Source: Methanobrevibacter sp. (GTDB lineage Archaea > Methanobacteriota > Methanobacteria > Methanobacteriales > Methanobacteriaceae). From it: DNA of 9,101 bases. Below are positions 1-4,481 of this stretch, one piece after another; the first letter of the stretch is position 1; every line of letters starts with the position of its first letter. A model generated the notes under the pieces. That model worked only from the letters and a program-made list of their open reading frames with translations, was not told where the DNA came from and ran no database searches. The position numbers and the translations under genes are program-made. The stretch is from NCBI GenBank assembly GCA_031289975.1, contig JAITOM010000262.1, forward strand, positions 1 through 9,101. The letters run 5' to 3'.

Positions 1-315
1 TATTTAGCTATGTCCAGACAAGCTTCAAGAGAAGGTTATGGTGAATTAGGTGAAGTATTTAAAAATTTAGCAAGAGAAGAAGCATGGCATGCTGCAAGAT
101 TTGCAGAAATGAATGGTATCATTAAACCAACTTTAAAAGAAAATATTGAAATGATGCTTAATGGAGAACAAATGGCTAATAAAGAGAAAAAGGCTGCTGG
201 TGATAAATCTAAAGAAAATTCTCTTAAAGACACAGCTGATTTCTTCAATGAAAGTTCAAAAGATGAAGGAAGACATGCAAAAGTTTTAGAAGGAATATTA
301 AAAAGATACTTCTAA
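1..315 (+). CDS. Rubrerythrin family protein, 3' part (5' end outside window)
   Basis: The reading frame is already open at base 1, so the gene begins upstream; the ATG at base 10 is internal. The 104 visible residues are the C-terminal half of a ferritin-like four-helix rubrerythrin domain. Two di-iron ligand helices can be seen: one with E-E-A-W-H (about base 79) and one with D-E-G-R-H near the C-terminus (about base 264). The protein ends in KRYF straight after the last helix, so there is no C-terminal rubredoxin domain. That ending, and the spacing of the two helices, resemble reverse rubrerythrins, which carry the rubredoxin domain at the N-terminus; that domain would lie outside this window, so this is inference. 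Family role: cytoplasmic reduction of hydrogen peroxide, protecting strict anaerobes against oxygen. The stop codon is TAA at 313. Confidence 0.85.
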   Translation, partial: YLAMSRQASREGYGELGEVFKNLAREEAWHAARFAEMNGIIKPTLKENIEMMLNGEQMANKEKKAAGDKSKENSLKDTADFFNESSKDEGRHAKVLEGILKRYF

Positions 316-343
316 TCATATCACCTATAAATTTCATTGTTTC

Positions 344-384
344 TCACCTTAAAATATAATTCTACTGAATTTGTTTTAAGGTGA
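344..384. terminator. Perfect 11-bp inverted repeat after the rubrerythrin gene
   Basis: TCACCTTAAAA (344-354) is the exact reverse complement of TTTTAAGGTGA (374-384), with a 19-base loop. It lies 28 bases after the rubrerythrin stop codon, a suitable place for a transcript-end hairpin. There is no long T-tract straight after it; instead a second hairpin starts at the very next base. A protein-binding site is the alternative. Confidence 0.45.
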
Positions 385-440
385 TATTATTAAATATTAA
401 ACAATTTTTGTGTTCATGAACGGTTTAATATTTAATAATA
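385..440. repeat. Perfect 18-bp inverted repeat with a nested palindrome
   Basis: The left arm (385-402) and right arm (423-440) are exact reverse complements over 18 bases. The 20-base loop contains most of a further 10-bp palindrome, GTTCATGAAC (412-421). The element abuts the preceding inverted repeat with no spacer. It could be a strong RNA hairpin, a regulator binding site or the remnant of a small mobile element. Nothing in it looks coding. Confidence 0.6.
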
Positions 441-611
441 ACACTATATCTTATCCAAAAATGGATAAAAACATCAAACAATTAATTTTCTAAATATTAA
501 TCTAACTAAATATTAATCTTAATAAAGGAGTTAAATTAGACTCTTACAAAAATACTATTGATAACATTCTACAAACCATTTTTAAAAATTGTAATATGTC
601 TGGTGCATGAG
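441..611. other. Non-coding spacer upstream of the Panacea gene
   Basis: No convincing gene is visible between the hairpins and the Panacea gene; counted from the rubrerythrin stop the spacer exceeds 300 bases. It contains a 13-bp direct repeat, TAAATATTAATCT, at 491-503 and 507-519. A GGAG-type ribosome binding site at about 526-530 has no start codon at a useful distance. The frame after it stays open to a TGA at 607-609 and may be a fragment of a lost gene. A TATA-like stretch, TTTTTAAAAA, at about 580-590 is suitably placed to drive the gene at 645. Confidence 0.4.
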
Positions 612-631
612 CTTAAATAAAATAATTTAAG
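612..631. promoter_or_regulatory. Inverted repeat next to the ribosome binding site (possible operator)
   Basis: CTTAAAT (612-618) and ATTTAAG (625-631) are exact reverse complements around a 6-base loop. They end immediately before the GAGG ribosome binding site of the Panacea gene at 645. Toxin-antitoxin operons are commonly autoregulated through such sites, so an operator is plausible, but seven A/T-rich pairs can also arise by chance. Confidence 0.3.
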
Positions 632-644
632 AGAGGATAAGAAA

Positions 645-1148
645 ATGAATCTAAATACAGAAAAAATGAAAACAATAATACATTACATCATAAAAAAAAC
701 AGAAAATAAAAAAAATTGTGGAAAAACTGTCTTATACAAATTATTATACTTCTCAGACTTCAATCACTATGAACTATACGAAAAACTTATAACAAACGAA
801 ACCTATCTTAAGTTTCCTAAAGGACCTGTTCCTAAGCATATGAATGACTTACTTGATGAGTTAATAATCGAAAAAAAAATCATTAAAAAAGAAAATTTGG
901 TAGGAAAACATATACAACAACAATTTTTATCATCATCTGAACCAAACACATCTAAAATATCATCTAATGAACTAACGATTATTAACAATGTTATTAATGA
1001 TCTTGGAGATATGAATGCTACTAAAATAAGTGATTATTCTCATGGAGATAAACCATGGCGAGTAGCTAAATCATTTGAAGAATTAGAACCAGAATATGTT
1101 TTTTATAGAGATCATCCTTACTCTCTTAGGGAATATGAAGATGACTGA
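645..1148 (+). CDS. Panacea (SocA-like, DUF4065) domain antitoxin
   Basis: This 167-residue protein has the hallmarks of the Panacea/SocA-like domain: an N-terminal helix, then KLLYFSDFNHYELYEKLIT (about residues 32-50), a basic FPKGPVP motif (about 57-63) and a late SHGDKPWR motif (about residues 131-138), whose PW pair is typical of the family. Panacea proteins are known as antitoxins that neutralise very different toxins encoded next to them, usually by direct binding in the cytoplasm. Here the stop codon overlaps the start of a RelE-like gene, which supports an antitoxin role. The start at 645 has a GAGGA ribosome binding site eight bases upstream. A 7-bp inverted repeat just before that site may be an autoregulatory operator. 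The domain call is strong; the toxin partner is inferred from position. Confidence 0.85.
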   Translation: MNLNTEKMKTIIHYIIKKTENKKNCGKTVLYKLLYFSDFNHYELYEKLITNETYLKFPKGPVPKHMNDLLDELIIEKKIIKKENLVGKHIQQQFLSSSEPNTSKISSNELTIINNVINDLGDMNATKISDYSHGDKPWRVAKSFEELEPEYVFYRDHPYSLREYEDD

Positions 1149-1521
1149 TTATGAGTGTGGTTACTATCATAAATTCAGGAAAGAATTAGGTAAATTAAGT
1201 AGGAAATGTCCTACATTATATGAAGATTTTGAAAGATTTAAAGAATCATTACTTGAAGATTTAGAATTTTATAAACATAAATTACCTAATAACAGATATA
1301 TTAAATTGAAATTAAAAAGAAATCGACTACTACCTTTTCCTGCTTTTAAAGTTAAGCATTTTCGTTGCAAGGCAATAAATAAAGGTGCTAATTCTGGGTT
1401 TCGCATCGTCTTTATTTTAGATCAGAGCAATTGGATTATTTATTTTGTTGAAATATATCATAAGAATAAGAAGATTGATTTGAATGAACAGCAGTTGATT
1501 GATGCTTCTGAGGATTTATAA
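1141..1521 (+). CDS. RelE/ParE-like toxin, partner of the Panacea antitoxin
   Basis: This 126-residue basic protein starts at the ATG at 1141, inside the last codons of the antitoxin gene (8-base overlap, ATGACTGA). GGGA at 1129-1132 gives suitable spacing for that start; the ATG at 1135 sits too close to it, and the more upstream 1096 lies deep inside the antitoxin gene. After two N-terminal helices rich in Lys and Glu, the second half alternates short strands: FKVKHFRCKA, then FRIVFILDQ, then WIIYFVEIYHKNKK. This is the order seen in RelE/ParE-fold toxins, where Lys, Arg, Tyr and His residues near these strands act in ribosome-dependent mRNA cleavage. The catalytic set cannot be assigned by eye. 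The overlap implies translational coupling. It may also be a HigB- or MqsR-like variant; the toxin call is inference from fold pattern and neighbour. Confidence 0.65.
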   Translation: MTDYECGYYHKFRKELGKLSRKCPTLYEDFERFKESLLEDLEFYKHKLPNNRYIKLKLKRNRLLPFPAFKVKHFRCKAINKGANSGFRIVFILDQSNWIIYFVEIYHKNKKIDLNEQQLIDASEDL

Positions 1522-1562
1522 TAACAACCATATCTCATTATAATTTAGATGATGTATAAAAT

Positions 1563-1630
1563 TGTGGAGATTTTGTAAATTTTGGACTTTCATACATAAA
1601 GAAAACCTCAAATTTTGATAAACATCCACA
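1563..1630. repeat. Imperfect long inverted repeat after the toxin gene
   Basis: Bases 1563-1586 and 1608-1630 form an imperfect inverted repeat. The outer six bases, TGTGGA and TCCACA, match exactly and the inner part matches in blocks. The loop is about 21 bases. It starts 41 bases after the toxin stop codon and could be the transcript-end hairpin of the Panacea/RelE-like operon. Confidence 0.35.
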
Positions 1631-1796
1631 TAAAAGTTTACACTCTCATAATTTAACTAAATATTTATATTAGAATATTTTAGTAAAATTAAAAAATTTT
1701 TAAAAGACAAAATATGGTTTTTGATTATATTATTGCATTAATCTTATAATGTTCAAATTATGCTTTAAAAAATAAAATTTTATTAAATAAAATATG

Positions 1797-1847
1797 ATTT
1801 CATTAATTAAATTTCGCACAATGAAATTTATAATTTTTTTTATTTTA
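1797..1847 (+). terminator. Hairpin followed by a T-tract
   Basis: ATTTCATT (1797-1804) and AATGAAAT (1820-1827) form an 8-bp stem with a 15-base loop. A run of eight T and a T-rich tail follow on the plus strand at about 1833-1847. The shape fits a T-dependent terminator, but the nearest upstream plus-strand gene ends 276 bases earlier, so it may be chance in A/T-rich DNA. Confidence 0.3.
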
Positions 1848-1954
1848 TTATTATAATCTTATTAATCATTTTTTAGTCATGAGCCAAAATCTTTACACTC
1901 TCAAAAATTAAAATAAATATTCACTAAATTGACATCTTTGTATCAAATTCATGA

Positions 1955-2503
1955 ATGTGTAAAAAAAGGCACTGTAAAAAGAGGATGGAAATTTTCATTT
2001 TCATTTTTCACGATTTTCAAAAACGATTTTCCAACTTTTATTTCAATAATAAAAAATTAAAAATTTATGTAGAGAATTCCGTTATTGGAGGTTATTTTGA
2101 TAAGGAATTTGAAAAACATGCCAAAAGACTTTTTGAAGAATTTAAAAGAGGAACTTTTAAAGCTGTAATCTCTTCTCATGTCATGGATGAATTAGGAAAT
2201 GGTGCTCCACAACATGTAATTGGCAATCTTAAACAAATTAACTATGATGAATATGAACTTACTAAAGAAATGATAGATTTAGCTGATAAATACATGGAAT
2301 CATGCATTGTAACTAAAAAATACTATGAGGATGGTTTACATATTGCTATAGCTACTGTTATTGGTGTTGACGTATTGGTAAGCTGGAATTTCAAACATAT
2401 TGTTAATTTAAATAAAATTAAATTATTTAATCATGTTAATTTAATGGAAAGATATCTTCCTTTAGAAATAAGAACTCCTCCAGAGGTGCTTGATTATGAG
2501 TAA
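1955..2503 (+). CDS. PIN-domain ribonuclease (VapC-like toxin), intact copy, start uncertain
   Basis: From codon 36 (base 2060) on this is a clear PIN domain: KIYVENSVIGGYFD opens it, with Glu40 in the place of the first acidic metal ligand, followed by VISSHVMDEL (Glu79), YEDGLHIAIATV (Asp126) and VLVSWNFKHIVN (Asn145). PIN proteins are Mg-dependent RNases, and many are VapC toxins cutting tRNA or rRNA. The domain family normally begins at the K-I-Y-V strand, yet no ATG, GTG or TTG lies there: the codon before Lys36 is TTA. The 35 extra N-terminal residues, from ATG 1955 (or 1985), look like translated non-coding DNA, rich in Phe and Lys. Either the true start was lost, a non-standard start is used, or the extension is real. 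The 3' end overlaps the next gene by 8 bases, as in a coupled operon. Confidence 0.75.
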   Translation: MCKKRHCKKRMEIFIFIFHDFQKRFSNFYFNNKKLKIYVENSVIGGYFDKEFEKHAKRLFEEFKRGTFKAVISSHVMDELGNGAPQHVIGNLKQINYDEYELTKEMIDLADKYMESCIVTKKYYEDGLHIAIATVIGVDVLVSWNFKHIVNLNKIKLFNHVNLMERYLPLEIRTPPEVLDYE

Positions 2504-2675
2504 TAAGTTTAGTACAAAAGAAAAAGAATTTGATGCCATGAAATTTAAACGACAATTGCAAGATAATGTTTTAAAAAGATATAATCCTAAAAATTCACAA
2601 GAATTAATGGAATGCATTAATAAAAATGCTTTAAAATCCCCATTACATAGAAAATATAAAAATTCTAAGAATTAA
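2496..2675 (+). CDS. 59-residue putative antitoxin downstream of the PIN gene, copy 1
   Basis: This small charged protein starts at ATG 2496, inside the PIN stop region (ATGAGTAA overlap), with a good ribosome binding site, GAGGTG at 2483-2488, seven bases upstream. This is a better start than the TTG at 2490. It has an N-terminal F-S-T-K-E-K-E-F-D-A-M-K-F-K segment likely to form a helix and a C-terminal SPLHRKYKN motif. No DNA-binding fold is obvious. Small proteins with an FDAxK-type helix and a conserved short tail are, as I recall, found just after PIN genes in several archaea and cyanobacteria. With the coupled arrangement this points to an antitoxin that masks the PIN active site; that role is inference. 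The copy at 3011 has the same length and 31 of 59 identical residues. Confidence 0.7.
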   Translation: MSNKFSTKEKEFDAMKFKRQLQDNVLKRYNPKNSQELMECINKNALKSPLHRKYKNSKN

Positions 2676-2678
2676 CAA

Positions 2679-3018
2679 ACGTTATTAACTACTAATGTTA
2701 AATCAATTTTATGCTCATGCACCCCAATATGTTATAGATAATTTAAAAACTTTAGACTGTGATGAGTTTGTAGTTAAAAGTGAAATGGAAAAATTGGCTG
2801 ATTTATATCTTGAAAAGGTATTGTTACTAATAATTATCGTGACGATGCATTACATATAGCAATTGCTACTGTTGTTAATGCAGATATCATTGTAAGTTGG
2901 AATTTTAAGCATTATTGTTAATTTTGAAAAAATTAAAAAATTTAATGCTGTTAATTTAAATGAAGGTTATAATATTTTAGAAGTAAGAACTCCTAATGAG
3001 TTGATTGATTATGAGTAG
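2679..3018 (+). pseudogene. Decayed second copy of the PIN-domain gene
   Basis: This stretch translates into PIN-domain fragments homologous to the intact gene at 1955, spread over several frames. From ATG 2695 the frame reads HAPQYVIDNLK and continues to LADLYLEK. One base is missing in the A-run at about 2812-2816, after which the match continues as IVTNNYRDDALHIAIATV and IVSWNFKH in another frame. An extra T at about 2911-2913 shifts the frame back to IVNFEKIKKF and on to a TAG at 3016. The first half of the domain, including the first acidic ligand, is absent: only about 20 bases separate this copy from the preceding small gene. Several bases at 2680-2705 still resemble the VISSHVMDEL region in a third frame. 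No active nuclease can be made. The 3' end keeps the 8-base overlap with the next small gene. Confidence 0.85.
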
Positions 3019-3190
3019 TGAATTTAGTACTGAAAAAAAAGATTTTGATGCAATAAAATTTAAACTTGAATTACAAGAAAATGCTTGGAAAAATAATGGA
3101 GCTAAAAATCTACATGAATATGTTCAATATTCAAATAAAATAGCTTCTAAATCTCCTTTACATGAAAAATATAAGAATTTAGATGATTAA
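3011..3190 (+). CDS. 59-residue putative antitoxin, copy 2 (orphan)
   Basis: This is the second copy of the 59-residue protein, starting at ATG 3011 and overlapping the TAG of the broken PIN gene by 8 bases. It aligns to copy 1 without gaps over its whole length, with 31 of 59 residues identical. The best kept parts are the FST start, FDAxKFK in the first helix and SPLHxKYKN at the end. The reading frame is intact although its PIN partner has two frameshifts and lacks its first half. The ribosome binding site is weaker than in copy 1: GAGGTG is replaced by a sequence containing only TGAG. It may be retained because it still neutralises a PIN toxin, or simply not have decayed yet. The function is inferred from context. 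Confidence 0.65.
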   Translation: MSSEFSTEKKDFDAIKFKLELQENAWKNNGAKNLHEYVQYSNKIASKSPLHEKYKNLDD

Positions 3191-3607
3191 TATTTTTAAG
3201 GTATTATTTTTAATTTATAAAAATTTACTGTGGGGATTATCCGTGAAACTATTTTTTATTTTTCAAAAGTAATAAAACTTATCATTAATACTAACACAAC
3301 AAATGTAATAACCAATTTCACTAAACACGAAAAACAATCCATTATAATCCAGTTAAAACCCTAAATAAAAAAAGAATAAAGAAATAAAAACTAATCAAAT
3401 AAACAAACACAATTATAAAAATAATAAAAGAAAAAATCAGTATCAACATAACAACAAAATGAGGCTGTGAAAAATTATAGTTAAATATTATAACATTTAT
3501 TTAATAAAAACTATCTTATTTTATAATTTAAGATTTAAATATCAATTATTTTAAAAATATTATTTAAAATTATCTTAATTTATAAAATAATGAATAAAGT
3601 GGAAAAT
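3191..3607. other. A-rich spacer with strong strand asymmetry
   Basis: No plus-strand gene is visible between the second small gene and the kinase gene. From about 3275 to 3460 the plus strand is A-rich and poor in T and G, unlike the balanced A/T of other spacers in the window; on the minus strand this gives an open frame of hydrophobic codons (see 3342-3449). At 3230-3238 there is a ribosome-binding-like GTGGGGATT, also found before the gene at 7202. It is followed by GTG at 3243 and only eight more codons to a TAA at 3270, possibly the remnant of a gene start. A TATA-like TATTTAAAAT at 3561-3570 is suitably placed for the kinase gene. Confidence 0.4.
3342..3449 (-). CDS. Possible 35-residue hydrophobic peptide
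   Basis: Read on the minus strand, ATG at 3449 opens a frame of 35 codons ending in TAA at 3342. The peptide is almost wholly hydrophobic (Ile, Leu, Phe, Val, Tyr); the only charged residue is an Arg near the C-terminus, and it would form a single membrane span. The frame stays open for about 11 further codons upstream without another ATG. No ribosome binding site is visible. Any T-rich strand gives hydrophobic codons, so this could be chance. Its place next to toxin-antitoxin genes makes a small membrane-acting peptide worth considering, but there is no direct evidence of expression. Confidence 0.2.
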   Translation of the reverse strand: MLILIFSFIIFIIVFVYLISFYFFILFLFRVLTGL

Positions 3608-4276
3608 ATGAGTTTAAATTATAAAGTTATTTGTATCACAGGAACTCCAGGAGTAGGTAAAACAACAATAGCTACAATGTTATATGAAAAGTTATTAAAA
3701 AATGGATATAAATCAAAAATATTTTCTATCAATGAAATAGCTATTAATCATGATTTAATTCTTAAATATGATGAAGAGAAAGATTTTAAAATTGTTGATA
3801 TTGAGAGATTAGATAAAAAATTTAGTGGATTAATCCATGATGAAGAAAATAATAAAAATGATCCAAATAGTAAAAATAACTTATATAAGAATAAGAATAA
3901 TTTAAACAATGATAATTTAAAACCTAATAGTGAAAATAATAATAAAAAATTAATAGCTATTGTTGATGGGCATCTTTCACATTTATGTAGTAGATGTGAT
4001 AAGATAATTGTTTTAAGAGTGAATCCTGATATTTTAAAGAAAAGGTTAAGTAAAAGAAATTATTCTACAATTAAGATTAATGATAACTTAGAATCAGAAG
4101 CTTTAGCTATTTGCTCTTATGAAGCCAATGAAATCCATGGTAATAAAGTTAATGAAGTGGATACTTCTAATTTAACTGCTTATCAAGTTTTACAGATATG
4201 TATGGATATTATTCAAGATGAGACTTATTTACCAATTGGTAAAATTGATTTTATGGATTATTTCTTAAAAAAATGA
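3608..4276 (+). CDS. AK6/Fap7-type adenylate kinase (P-loop nucleotide kinase) with Asn-rich insert
   Basis: The protein (222 residues from ATG 3608) opens with a Walker A motif, GTPGVGKT (residues 12-19), as in the archaeal and eukaryotic AK6/Fap7 kinases. The FSINEIA segment and the DGHLSHL motif (about residue 120) are also typical, followed by IIVLRVNPDILKKRLSKRNYS and a YEANEIHG segment. These enzymes transfer phosphate between ATP and AMP, and in eukaryotes act in small ribosomal subunit maturation with protein uS11. Between HDEEN and KKLIAIVDGH there is an insert of about 35 residues rich in Asn and Lys (bases about 3845-3949), where relatives usually have only a few residues. ATG 3590 is an alternative start adding six residues; 3608 is preferred because GTGGA lies five bases before it and the domain starts at once. 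Confidence 0.85.
   Translation: MSLNYKVICITGTPGVGKTTIATMLYEKLLKNGYKSKIFSINEIAINHDLILKYDEEKDFKIVDIERLDKKFSGLIHDEENNKNDPNSKNNLYKNKNNLNNDNLKPNSENNNKKLIAIVDGHLSHLCSRCDKIIVLRVNPDILKKRLSKRNYSTIKINDNLESEALAICSYEANEIHGNKVNEVDTSNLTAYQVLQICMDIIQDETYLPIGKIDFMDYFLKK
3845..3949 (+). repeat. Asn/Lys low-complexity insert in the kinase gene
   Basis: About 35 consecutive codons are mostly AAT, AAC, AAA and AAG, giving short AAT/AAA runs and a protein stretch of Asn, Lys, Asp and Ser. It separates two conserved blocks of the kinase and is probably a disordered loop that grew by replication slippage. Confidence 0.6.
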
Positions 4277-4288
4277 ATAAATTCACAT

Positions 4289-4418
4289 TATGTAATCTAA
4301 AAAAAATATATATCATATGTAATCTAAAAATATTACATAATCTTAATGAGATTATATAATCTTAAAAAACTACATATACTATGTAATCTAAAAATATTAC
4401 ATAACCTTAATAAGATTA
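4289..4418. repeat. Palindromic direct repeats before the ATPase gene
   Basis: Two 39-bp copies, 4316-4354 and 4380-4418, differ at only two positions; a third, partial copy of 15 bases (TATGTAATCTAAAAA) lies at 4289-4303. Inside each full copy TATGTAAT and ATTACATA form an inverted repeat around an 8-base loop (4316-4339 in copy 1). In copy 1 ATAATCT and AGATTAT form a second one (4337-4355), and AGATTATATAATCT (4349-4362) is a perfect 14-bp palindrome. The block lies between the kinase stop codon and the ATPase gene, so it may hold the kinase terminator, an ATPase operator, or both. The copy at 4380 ends 63 bases before the ATPase start. Confidence 0.7.
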
Positions 4419-4481
4419 GATAATAAATTTAAATTAAATAAATTAAAAATATTTATTATTTAAAATTAAAGGAGATAAAAA

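Larger units (their letters stand above)
1522..1954. other. Gene-free spacer between the two toxin-antitoxin loci
   Basis: This 433-base stretch is very A/T rich and shows no credible gene on either strand. It holds the inverted repeat at 1563-1630, a hairpin plus T-tract at 1797-1847 and two copies of TTTACACTCTCA (1637-1648 and 1892-1903). The similarity continues for about 20 bases beyond each copy with a few mismatches and one gap. The second copy lies about 50 bases before the first possible start of the PIN gene, so it may belong to its promoter region. Confidence 0.45.

Noticed and set aside
36..248. A minus-strand frame opposite the rubrerythrin gene
   Set aside because: It is wholly antisense to a recognisable rubrerythrin domain and shows no features of its own.
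520..609. A short open frame after the GGAG-like site at about 526-530
   Set aside because: No start codon lies at a useful distance from the site and the roughly 30-codon product resembles nothing known to me; at most a gene fragment.
803..988. A minus-strand frame opposite the Panacea gene
   Set aside because: It is antisense to the conserved antitoxin domain, with Ser/Ile-rich composition typical of a mirror frame.
1096..1140. The longer start of the RelE-like gene at 1096
   Set aside because: It would overlap the antitoxin gene by over 50 bases and add a hydrophobic leader copied from the antitoxin's other frame; ATG 1141 has better spacing to GGGA.
4316..4418. Two repeats with a 25-base gap, considered as a tiny CRISPR
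   Set aside because: Only two full copies, internal palindromes of a regulatory type, and no cas genes nearby.
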